A stretch of 64,000 nt of DNA from Lachnospiraceae bacterium (lineage in GTDB: Bacteria; Bacillota; Clostridia; Lachnospirales; Lachnospiraceae), in assembly GCA_017449075.1 (NCBI GenBank), contig JAFSKG010000032.1:1-64000 (forward strand), in the 5' to 3' direction. Made by a program: the position numbers and the translations under genes. The notes below the pieces were generated by a model that saw nothing but the letters and a program-made list of their open reading frames with translations, made no database searches and was not told where the DNA came from. Positions 31,583 to 39,668 of the stretch are shown piece after piece (position 1 is the stretch's first letter; every line of letters begins with the position of its first letter).

Positions 31583-32473
31583 TTACTCATACTCAAGACT
31601 TAGATAATATGCGAGGTAGGGAACAAGCATATAATAAAACTGTGGCATAAAATGTATGCCGTCATTTCCATAATACTTTTCCTTTCCCATAAATTTTATG
31701 TCTATGTATTGATTTCCAAAATGTTTTTTTATAGCCTCATCGTACTCTTTTCCTCTATAGATATTGTGTACTATATCACCTTTAAAATCATTTTCTATAG
31801 CAGCCTGAGTTGCCGGCATAAGAGAGCAGATATATACTTCAATATCAGGATTTACCGCCTTTACACTATCAACTAAATTTTGATATATCGCCACATACTC
31901 TTCTGCATCTTTATAATTTGCTATATTATATCCATTCCAAAAAACAATTCTTTTTGTGTCATCATCTACATAGTCTTTCACATGTTCACTCTGATAATCT
32001 ATACTTTTTCCTGCGAGCGGATAATAATATTCTGTCTCAAGAACTTGGTAATAATCAAAATGCCTCACGTTGGAATCTCCAACTATTTTCATACCATTAT
32101 ACTGTTTTATATAGTCACGCCTCTCGTCTCCTATAATTTCTTTCAAATCACTCACTGCAAACCTATTTAAAAGTTTTATAAGTTTTTCTTTATTTGGCGT
32201 ATCTTTTGCTCTAAGAATTCGCTCTAAATTAATATTATCCCTAGTATAGTATGGATCAAGCACTCCTTCATTTTCTTTTAATAATGTATCTAAATCAATT
32301 AGGGCTTTTTGTTCTTCATCAACCGACTTATTCACATCTTCTTCCGCTAATGTGGAATTTTTTTTCAAACTAAAACTAATTTTGTAGTTTTCACTATACT
32401 TATATGCGAGAAAACTTACAAATACTAAAAAAGCAACAACTGCTATTAAATTTTTAATGATATTACCTTTCAA
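31583..32473 (-). CDS. Membrane-anchored SGNH protein (DltD-like role)
   Basis: The 296-residue protein has one N-terminal membrane segment (about 8-24) and an extracytoplasmic SGNH-type domain. Block I is KIVGDSNVRHFD (Ser134), with FWNGYN and a C-terminal NDGIHFMP supplying the Asp/His pair. The start codon is probably TTG at 32473, overlapping the VOC gene by 11 bp. In Dlt and related pathways such a protein assists the MBOAT transferase. Its genomic position next to the MBOAT gene supports that role; the reaction is inferred. Confidence 0.82.
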   Translation of the reverse strand: MKGNIIKNLIAVVAFLVFVSFLAYKYSENYKISFSLKKNSTLAEEDVNKSVDEEQKALIDLDTLLKENEGVLDPYYTRDNINLERILRAKDTPNKEKLIKLLNRFAVSDLKEIIGDERRDYIKQYNGMKIVGDSNVRHFDYYQVLETEYYYPLAGKSIDYQSEHVKDYVDDDTKRIVFWNGYNIANYKDAEEYVAIYQNLVDSVKAVNPDIEVYICSLMPATQAAIENDFKGDIVHNIYRGKEYDEAIKKHFGNQYIDIKFMGKEKYYGNDGIHFMPQFYYMLVPYLAYYLSLEYE

Positions 32474-32852
32474 CTAATTCAATTAATCCCATAGATCTTT
32501 TATATAAAAAACATACATTTTTATTGTCAAATGCGATTGCTGCAGATTTCTCTTTTACAATCAAATATCCTTCTTCTACAAGATTCTTTATGCTCTCATC
32601 AATATTATCAACTTTATAGCATATATGATACGGTCCATTTTGTAATTTTTTATAGTAAGCATAGGCATCCGAACTTTCATCTTTAGGTTCCACAAGTTCC
32701 AATATATAATCATTCTTTTTAATAAATAAAATTCTGACTTTTCTTTTTTCGTCATCAAAAAAAGTAGAGCATTTTTCATACCCTAACTTTTCAAATTCTA
32801 CCAATGCCTTTTCTAAATTTTTTACAACATATCCTATATGATCTATTTGCAT
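32463..32852 (-). CDS. VOC-superfamily (glyoxalase-fold) protein
   Basis: The 129-residue protein reads MQIDHIGYVVKNLEKALVEF and later ILELVEPKDESSDAY, GPYHICYKVDNIDESIK and MGLIELVE. His5, Glu in LELVEP, His in YHICY and Glu in LIELVE are placed as in methylmalonyl-CoA epimerase/glyoxalase proteins and could hold one metal ion. It overlaps both neighbours and so is coupled to the ACP and SGNH genes. It may process the acyl or hydroxyacyl group on the ACP, for example by epimerisation. That is inference. Confidence 0.85.
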   Translation of the reverse strand: MQIDHIGYVVKNLEKALVEFEKLGYEKCSTFFDDEKRKVRILFIKKNDYILELVEPKDESSDAYAYYKKLQNGPYHICYKVDNIDESIKNLVEEGYLIVKEKSAAIAFDNKNVCFLYKRSMGLIELVER

Positions 32853-33088
32853 ACTTTCTTACATATGGCATTTACCATATCTCCTACATTGTTGAAGCCT
32901 ACTACTTCTGCCATCTCAAATTTTATATCAAACTCTTCTTCAATAGAAGAAATGAGTGTTATGTGCATGAGAGAATCCCAGTCTTCTATGTCGGCGGCTG
33001 TAGTGCTATCACTTACAACTAAAGAATTGTCGTCGAAGACATCTGCAAATACTTCGTTCACTTTTTTTAATACTTCTTCTCTACTCAT
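32843..33088 (-). CDS. Acyl carrier protein
   Basis: The 81-residue acidic protein has the carrier signature IEDWDSLMHITLISSIEEEF, with Ser39 as phosphopantetheine site. GATAGGAG precedes the ATG. Length is normal for ACP. It lies between the FkbH-like gene and the VOC gene, so it is a dedicated carrier rather than the fatty-acid ACP. Confidence 0.93.
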   Translation of the reverse strand: MSREEVLKKVNEVFADVFDDNSLVVSDSTTAADIEDWDSLMHITLISSIEEEFDIKFEMAEVVGFNNVGDMVNAICKKVCK

Positions 33089-33101
33089 AACTAACTCCTA
33101 T

Positions 33102-33121
33102 CGGGCTCTGCAATCCCCTAC
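33102..33121 (-). repeat. REP-like unit (C-type, shortened)
   Basis: CGGGCTCTGCAATCCCCTAC is the C-type unit lacking part of its centre. It spans the gap between the FkbH-like gene stop and the ACP gene start. Confidence 0.5.
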
Positions 33122-34890
33122 ATTATTACTTTGCATTTGCATGCGTAATTTTGCAAATCGCTTAATTCCCACTCACTATTGCCGCTTTCATCTTCTTTTA
33201 GTTTTGTAAATCCGAAGTCTGAAAGTAGATTTTTAACCATCGAATTCTTTTCTGTTTTTATATATTTTGCATTAATCTTACCAATGCCTATGCTGCGGCA
33301 TTCTTCTACAAGGGCATCGAGCATCTTATATTCCATTTCTCGCTTTAACACTCGGCAACTCATAAGAAAAAGCTCTAAATCAAGTTCATTACTATTTATT
33401 TTACCTATAACTAACGACACTATGCCATTATCACCGAATTTATCTATAAGTTTGCCATAGAGTGTGATGTAATTTTTAGCTTCTGAAATCTTTTTTATAT
33501 CTTCTACTGTGTATCTTTTAGTCGTCAGATTAAACTGATTTGATTTATTTGAAAGTTGTGATATTCTGTCATAATACTTTTCTTCAAATGGACTAATCTC
33601 TGCCTTCATATCAAGAGACTTAAGATACTCATTATAATCTACAAAATTATTCTTAAAGTCCTCTCTGTCTTGCATCTCTTTATACTGTCTTGTCTTCTCT
33701 ATATCTTCCTTTGTAACATTCGTCACTTCAAAAAATCCTGACTTATCAAGTTCTCTTATGTAATTTTCTGGCAAAGAAACGTTTGCAATTCCAACTCCTG
33801 GCACATTTTTCCTAACTATGTCTCTCTCCATCGGATTATCGTCTATAAATGCAAATGCATCTGCACCTAATTTAAGTTCTTTACTGATTTTAATTATATT
33901 GTCAGACTTTGGCTCCCAATTTGCCTTTATCTTTATAAAATCGGCTGTCTTTAAAACTCCATCTGTATTTTTAAGTCCTGAAATTGCTATCTCTTCATCA
34001 TTTTTTGATACTACGTTTAACAAAACTCCAAGACTCTTTAGTTTTTTAATATACTTTTGAAACTCTAAATATATCTCTCCTTCAGGTATCTCAGGTCCAA
34101 CTTTTACATTTTCTTCCCCATCTTCACTTATAACTCCGCCCCACAATGTGTTATCAAGGTCCAATGCAAGTGCCTTTTTATTTTTTCCATAAATTGATTT
34201 TATTATATTTGATACATTGCAAGCTATGTCTGGAAATGCCATCAGGTCACAAGGCAATTTATATAATGCATAAAGTTTATCGCTATGCCATTTTGACAGA
34301 CCATAGTCAGAAGCTATATAATTTATATCACAAATAAAAAAACTTTGATTATCTTCAGCATGCTTATAAAATCTACTATTTAATCTCATCAAAAAATTTG
34401 ATAGACCATGTATGTCTGAAATATCTTTATTTCCAAGCAGTCTATAATTTGGATATTCAAAATTATTTTGTATAATTACTGCATTATATTTCTTTTTGAT
34501 ATTTTCCCAAATCGATTGATATTTATTATATTCTAACTCGAGTTTGGCATTAATATTTTCTTCTGATGTGGATAAATCAAAATCATGGATTATATTTCGT
34601 GATGATGTGAAGACATATACTATGTCTGGGTTAAATTTCTCAAGTTCAGGATTATCAAAGACTGCATCCTCATAATATTTATTGTACTCCGACAAATAGA
34701 ACTCTGCTTTTATACCTTGATTTAAAAGAAATATTTCCAACAAGTCTTTTAATTCATTGACTGTGGAGCCGGCAAGAATCGCAACTTTTACATCTAAAAA
34801 ATTTTTCTTTTCATTCAAAAGTTCCTTTTTGATTTTTCTCTTTTGTTTTATTATATCTTCACTTTTATATGGATACTCTAACTCTATCAT
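33118..34890 (-). CDS. FkbH-like HAD-IIIC protein
   Basis: The 590-residue protein has an N-terminal SGNH-like domain (about 1-210, VAILAGSTVNELKDLLEIFL), a central HAD domain (ALALDLDNTLWGGVISEDG near 223, FAFIDDNPMERDIVRK near 345) and a GNAT-like C-terminus (about 430-580). This is the standard FkbH architecture. Characterised members dephosphorylate 1,3-bisphosphoglycerate and load a glyceryl group on an ACP. The ACP gene directly follows. It begins 8 bp after the zinc permease gene, so it may share that transcript. Confidence 0.9.
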   Translation of the reverse strand: MIELEYPYKSEDIIKQKRKIKKELLNEKKNFLDVKVAILAGSTVNELKDLLEIFLLNQGIKAEFYLSEYNKYYEDAVFDNPELEKFNPDIVYVFTSSRNIIHDFDLSTSEENINAKLELEYNKYQSIWENIKKKYNAVIIQNNFEYPNYRLLGNKDISDIHGLSNFLMRLNSRFYKHAEDNQSFFICDINYIASDYGLSKWHSDKLYALYKLPCDLMAFPDIACNVSNIIKSIYGKNKKALALDLDNTLWGGVISEDGEENVKVGPEIPEGEIYLEFQKYIKKLKSLGVLLNVVSKNDEEIAISGLKNTDGVLKTADFIKIKANWEPKSDNIIKISKELKLGADAFAFIDDNPMERDIVRKNVPGVGIANVSLPENYIRELDKSGFFEVTNVTKEDIEKTRQYKEMQDREDFKNNFVDYNEYLKSLDMKAEISPFEEKYYDRISQLSNKSNQFNLTTKRYTVEDIKKISEAKNYITLYGKLIDKFGDNGIVSLVIGKINSNELDLELFLMSCRVLKREMEYKMLDALVEECRSIGIGKINAKYIKTEKNSMVKNLLSDFGFTKLKEDESGNSEWELSDLQNYACKCKVIM

Positions 34891-34898
34891 ATGCTATT

Positions 34899-35738
34899 TT
34901 ATGCCCTTACAGCTGCTCTTCCTATAATCACACATACTACATATGCTATAATTTCAATTCCAACAATAGTTGAACCAACAGGAGTTCCCGCAAGTATTGA
35001 TACTATTATTCCAGCAGCCGCACAAATCACTGAAAAGACAGCTGAACTAATGACTACTGCCTTAAAACTTTTATAAATTCTCATAGTAGATAATGCTGGG
35101 AATATAATAAGCGCTGATGTAAGAAGCGAACCAACTAGATTCATAGCAAGAACTATTATAACTGCTATTATGATTGCTATAGATAAATTATAAAAACTTA
35201 CATTTACTCCAATTGCTCTTGAAAAATCTTCGTCAAATGTGAGTGCAAATATTTTATTATAAAACAATATATAGATTACTACTACTGCCAAAGACAGTAT
35301 AGATGACAAAACTACTTGCTCTGGCAAAAGTGTGAGAATAGATGTGGAACCAAAAAGTGTGGTACATACATCACCAGATATATTTGATGATGTAGAAAAT
35401 AGATTCATGAACAAGTAACCAAGTGCAAGTGAAGTAACTGATATCATAGCGATTGCCGCATCGCCTTTCATAAGAGTTGTCTCTCCCATGCAGAGTACTG
35501 CGATTGCCGCAGCTATCGTGACAATGAGAATGAGTGGCATATTGTTGGTCCACTGAAATATGGCTGCTACTGCCATCGCAAGAAATGCAACGTGTGAAAG
35601 TCCATCACCAATAAATGAAAATCTTTTGAGGACCAAGGTCACTCCAAGTAAAGATGAGCAGAGTGCTACAAGAACCCCGACTATCATTGCATATCGCACA
35701 AAAGGATATTGAAAATACATTTGTAATGTTTCTATCAT
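34899..35738 (-). CDS. znuB: Metal (zinc-type) ABC transporter permease
   Basis: The 279-residue protein has eight or nine membrane segments and matches ZnuB/MntB permeases (ABC-3 family): FVRYAMIVGVLVALCSSLLG, FIGDGLSHVAFLAMAVA, AMNLVGSLLTSALIIFPAL and GTPVGSTIVG. It would transport Zn2+ or Mn2+ inward. The matching ATPase is 21 bp upstream. No solute-binding lipoprotein is in the operon. Its ribosome site (AGGGGCG) falls in a REP-like fragment at 35742-35752. Confidence 0.9.
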   Translation of the reverse strand: MIETLQMYFQYPFVRYAMIVGVLVALCSSLLGVTLVLKRFSFIGDGLSHVAFLAMAVAAIFQWTNNMPLILIVTIAAAIAVLCMGETTLMKGDAAIAMISVTSLALGYLFMNLFSTSSNISGDVCTTLFGSTSILTLLPEQVVLSSILSLAVVVIYILFYNKIFALTFDEDFSRAIGVNVSFYNLSIAIIIAVIIVLAMNLVGSLLTSALIIFPALSTMRIYKSFKAVVISSAVFSVICAAAGIIVSILAGTPVGSTIVGIEIIAYVVCVIIGRAAVRA

Positions 35739-35741
35739 AAA

Positions 35742-35752
35742 TCGCCCCTACA
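35742..35752 (-). repeat. REP-like fragment at the permease ribosome site
   Basis: TCGCCCCTACA matches one end of the C-type unit. On the minus strand it reads GTAGGGGCGA, which forms the purine-rich site before the permease ATG. Chance resemblance is possible. Confidence 0.35.
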
Positions 35753-35759
35753 AAGTTTA

Positions 35760-36491
35760 TTATAATTTTTTGCCACAGTTTTCACAGATTATGTTGTTTC
35801 GTATCTCAGAAGTAAACTGTTTTCCTAAGTCACTATTTAGATATTCACTTTTTGTGCCAAAGAATACTTCACTTCCGATATGTAAAATGTGTGTGGCATA
35901 CTTTAATGCATCGTTTAAGTCATGTGAAATCATAATTATAGTTATATTATCTTTTTCATTTAATTCTTTAACAAGTGTATACATCTCTGCTGTCACTTTT
36001 GGGTCAAGTCCAGACACTGGTTCATCAAGTAGTAATACTTTTTTAGTTGCGCAAAGCGCTCTCGCAAGCAGGACTCTTTGTTGCTGACCACCTGACAATT
36101 CTCTAAAGCATTTATCTTTAAACTTCTCTATGTGAAGTCTCTTCATAGCATCAAGGGCATTATCTTTATCTTCCTTGCTATAGAAAAATGAGCTGTGACT
36201 TAAATTGCCAGATAATACAATCTCAAAATTTGTAGCAGGAAAATCTCTTTTCACTGTTGATTGTTGCGGAAGGTATCCTATCTCATTTGGAAGAAGTCCA
36301 TCACCAAAAATAATCTTGCCGCCCATAGGTTTCTGAAGTGATAATAATGTTTTCATAAGTGTGCTCTTTCCAGAACCGTTCTCGCCAACTATACAGAGAT
36401 ATTCTCCCTTATTCACAGCAAAGTTAATGTTATCTCTTACTACCTGACCTTCGTAGCCTACTACTAAATTTTTACAAATAATCTGAGCCAT
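35760..36491 (-). CDS. znuC: Metal (zinc-type) ABC transporter ATPase
   Basis: The start is MAQIICKNLVVGYEGQVVRD at 36491, preceded by GGAG. The protein has Walker A (GENGSGKSTLMKTL), Q-loop (GYLPQQ), the ABC signature LSGGQQQRVLLARAL and Walker B (KVLLLDEPVSGLD). The last residues, IICENCGKKL, add a CxxC pair not needed for ATPase function and might bind metal. Pairing with the permease indicates zinc or manganese uptake. It starts 12 bp after the M16 peptidase gene. Confidence 0.92.
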   Translation of the reverse strand: MAQIICKNLVVGYEGQVVRDNINFAVNKGEYLCIVGENGSGKSTLMKTLLSLQKPMGGKIIFGDGLLPNEIGYLPQQSTVKRDFPATNFEIVLSGNLSHSSFFYSKEDKDNALDAMKRLHIEKFKDKCFRELSGGQQQRVLLARALCATKKVLLLDEPVSGLDPKVTAEMYTLVKELNEKDNITIIMISHDLNDALKYATHILHIGSEVFFGTKSEYLNSDLGKQFTSEIRNNIICENCGKKL

Positions 36492-36503
36492 TCTAATCTC
36501 CAT

Positions 36504-39500
36504 TTATTGCACATAGTCATATATAATCTCGTCAAACATATCTTTATTGTTTTCTATTTGATCTCTGTTACCTGCAGTTATGTATTTACCTTTATCAATA
36601 AGTTCGTCAACTAATTGATACATATCTTCTAAGTCATTTGTGGTTAGTGCTTTAATTTCTTTCATATAACCCACATATCTATCAGGTCTTTTTACTTTCG
36701 TCTTAGTAAGTGTCTCTTCAATCGCTGTCAATGCTGCATTAAACTTTGTAAGCGGATATGCAAATTTAGAATATGCATTTAGTTTATAGTTATCAAGGTC
36801 ATCATCTGACATATTTATATGTCTAAGCATTGAAGGAATTGTTTTAAATACCTCATAAGATTGTTTTAAGTTCGGGTCTCTATATGTATAAATAAGCCCC
36901 CTTTGCTTGTTAAAGTCGCTATAAGACCCATAAGCTGACCTCTTTGCACGAAACTCATTGAACAATATGTTAATATCTAAAATGCCTGACAATACTTCAT
37001 ATCTACTTCTATACTCTATTCCATTTTTAAGCATAGGCATAGATATATTGTTATACTGCATGGTACCAGTACATACTAAAGCTATTTTATCTTTAAGAGG
37101 TGTTAGATGTTCACTATAGTCTTCTTCCTTTATCTTCTCTTCATTGAAATCGTAAGACAATTCTATCAACTTCGACTTAAGTATCTTCATAGTATCAAAA
37201 TTTGAAATCAGCTCACAAACAAGTCCGTAGCGATTGTACAAACTAAACAACAATTCCTTACATTCAGAGAGCAATGACTTTATCTCTTCATCGCTCATCT
37301 CACTTATGCTATCCAAAAATCTTAAATATTCTACACCATTTAAATAGTTGTCATATAAGTAATCGCCATCATTTTGAACTGTTGATATAAAACTTGTTTG
37401 TCTAGAAGGATTACTATTAAATGACTGTCTTATATTATTTTTAGTACTTGATGCTACATTTCTCGCAATTTCTACATCTTCAAATTTAGTTTCATACATC
37501 AACTCTTCAAGCAACTCAAATACTTTATCTATGTTTTTATCTAATGCCTTAACCGAAAACGAAAAATAAGGTTTGTATCCTCCACCATCATAATATGTGA
37601 TATCTGGTCCTGCATATAGACTTGAAGTATACCTCTCTACTTCTGATCCAAGTTTTTTACCTTCATAATGAGTAGTAGGCATCTCTAAAAACAAGTTGGA
37701 TATAAAGTTGAGTTTATGCAAGTCTTCGTATTTAACACCACTTGCATCAAATAATATGTTAAAATAACTGCTCTTTGCATCTTTTAAATCACTTCTTATA
37801 AAGCGGATTCCCTCTTTATTCTCTTCGTATGCATAACAATTTGCTCTATATTCATCAAGAGAGCTTATACTTGCCACTCTAATCTTATTTATCAGAGAAA
37901 ACTTGGTTTGATTATCCGTCCATTCATTAAAGTCTTTATTTTTTAAAATGAGCTCGTTAATTTCTTCTTTAGTCAAATTTTCCTTCATACTTTTTAAGCT
38001 ATTTTCCAATGCTTCTTTTTTCTCTTCAAGCAAACCTCTTTTTGGCACCACTATCACCAAGCTTGATTTATCATTATTTGATAAATACTTTTCAGCTAGC
38101 TTTTTAATGTCGCCATTTTCATAGGCTGGTTTTATATCATCCATGGCTTTATAATATCTCAAATTGCCTAATATGTCTTTTCCATTACTGCCAAATAATC
38201 TTGCATAAAATTCACTTGAACTTGATGCAAATCCATGAGAATCTTTTGCATTTTCTTTCTCAATTTCTATATTGTCAACTAATTCATCAACTATTTCTTT
38301 TTTGATTCCCTCCTTTAGAATCTCTTCAAATGCATCCTCAACTATTCCTTTGATCGTATCTGCATCTTTATCATTCACATTTGAAAAACTAACCAAGAAG
38401 AAAGGTTTAGGTAAATACAGGTTGTCGTCAATACCATAGGTTGCGCTTGGGAGTTTTTCTTTTAATCTTCTATCTATTGGCCCATCACTTTTTGCCAAGT
38501 TACTTAGCACGACCGAAAACAATCCACTTTCATAAGCACTCATATCTTCACATGATACGCCATAAACAATTATAGACTTTTGATCTATCTCGTCATTCAT
38601 AGAAACCGGAAAATCATATGTTTTAGTCCTAAAACTATACTGCTCAACATATCCATTATCCGATTTATCAACATAAGAATTGTCAAATTTACTCAAATAC
38701 TCTTCATTAGTATATTCAAGATACTTTTCATAGTCTATATCTCCATAAAGTGTTATAACCATATTGCTTGGATGATAATACTTCTCGTGATATTCTATCA
38801 GATCTTTATTTTCAATTTTAATGATATCAGAAGTTGCTCCTCCAGTTTCTGAAGCCATAAAACTACCTTCAAACATTGTTTTTATAGTATCTATATATGC
38901 AATACGGCCAATGTTTCCTTCATTTGCAGACATTTCACTATATACTATTCCACTTAGTGCTATGTCATCATTCTCATCATTTAAGATATATCTATATGCT
39001 TCTCTTTCTAGATTTTTTTCGTCTCTAAGCACATCTGGATTCATTACCCCATCTAGATAAAATTTATAAAGTTCAAAAAGCTGTGGGTCAGATAGAGATG
39101 AGCATGGATATACTGTGGCGTGTTGCATAGTAAAAGCATTCATAAATGTTTGATAAATTTTATTTGTTGCTTCATCAAATGTATTTGCATTTGGATACTT
39201 AGCAGAACCACCAAGGCAAGCATGTTCAAACACATGTGGTATACCTCTATCATCATATGTGAGAGTATTAAATCCGATAACTGTACTCTTATCCTCATCA
39301 TCATTTGAAATGAGGATGGCTTTTGCTCCTGACTTTTCGTGAGTAAATAAAACTAGTTTTGCATTTCTAATATCATAATCATATATAGCATTAACAACGA
39401 AACCATGAAGTTTATCGCCAACTTTTGGAAGTGAGTATTTTGATAAAGTAAATACATCACCTTCTAATGACAAAAGTTTGTCTCCATACTCGCTCTCTTT

Positions 39501-39632
39501 ACTATTAGTTTCACTTTGAGTTGCAACTTGAGAATTACTATTTACATTTAATTCTGTTTTTGCGCATGAAAATAAGCTCAGAACTAACACAATAGTTATA
39601 ATTAAATTTGATATTTTTTTTAGTAATTTCAT
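36504..39632 (-). CDS. M16C (PreP/insulinase-type) metallopeptidase lipoprotein
   Basis: The 1042-residue protein has a lipoprotein signal ending LFSC (Cys23). The inverted zinc motif is HVFEH at 133-137 and the third ligand Glu lies in SGIVYSEMSANEG near 235. The rest matches M16C proteases: LGGSAKYPNANTFDEATNK, TFMNAFTMQHATVYPCSS, TLYGDIDYEKYLEY and a second inactive half. PreP-type enzymes degrade short peptides within a closed chamber. Being surface-anchored and next to zinc transport genes, it may use imported-ion supply or digest peptides for uptake. AAGGATAA precedes the ATG. Confidence 0.92.
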   Translation of the reverse strand: MKLLKKISNLIITIVLVLSLFSCAKTELNVNSNSQVATQSETNSKESEYGDKLLSLEGDVFTLSKYSLPKVGDKLHGFVVNAIYDYDIRNAKLVLFTHEKSGAKAILISNDDEDKSTVIGFNTLTYDDRGIPHVFEHACLGGSAKYPNANTFDEATNKIYQTFMNAFTMQHATVYPCSSLSDPQLFELYKFYLDGVMNPDVLRDEKNLEREAYRYILNDENDDIALSGIVYSEMSANEGNIGRIAYIDTIKTMFEGSFMASETGGATSDIIKIENKDLIEYHEKYYHPSNMVITLYGDIDYEKYLEYTNEEYLSKFDNSYVDKSDNGYVEQYSFRTKTYDFPVSMNDEIDQKSIIVYGVSCEDMSAYESGLFSVVLSNLAKSDGPIDRRLKEKLPSATYGIDDNLYLPKPFFLVSFSNVNDKDADTIKGIVEDAFEEILKEGIKKEIVDELVDNIEIEKENAKDSHGFASSSSEFYARLFGSNGKDILGNLRYYKAMDDIKPAYENGDIKKLAEKYLSNNDKSSLVIVVPKRGLLEEKKEALENSLKSMKENLTKEEINELILKNKDFNEWTDNQTKFSLINKIRVASISSLDEYRANCYAYEENKEGIRFIRSDLKDAKSSYFNILFDASGVKYEDLHKLNFISNLFLEMPTTHYEGKKLGSEVERYTSSLYAGPDITYYDGGGYKPYFSFSVKALDKNIDKVFELLEELMYETKFEDVEIARNVASSTKNNIRQSFNSNPSRQTSFISTVQNDGDYLYDNYLNGVEYLRFLDSISEMSDEEIKSLLSECKELLFSLYNRYGLVCELISNFDTMKILKSKLIELSYDFNEEKIKEEDYSEHLTPLKDKIALVCTGTMQYNNISMPMLKNGIEYRSRYEVLSGILDINILFNEFRAKRSAYGSYSDFNKQRGLIYTYRDPNLKQSYEVFKTIPSMLRHINMSDDDLDNYKLNAYSKFAYPLTKFNAALTAIEETLTKTKVKRPDRYVGYMKEIKALTTNDLEDMYQLVDELIDKGKYITAGNRDQIENNKDMFDEIIYDYVQ

Positions 39633-39644
39633 AATTTATCCTTC

Positions 39645-39668
39645 CGGGCGGATGATATCCGCCCCTAC
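39645..39668 (-). repeat. REP-like hairpin (C-type variant)
   Basis: On the minus strand GTAG is followed by GGGCGGAT and ATCCGCCC arms. It fills the PBP1A-M16 gap and touches the PBP1A stop codon (TAG). Confidence 0.65.
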
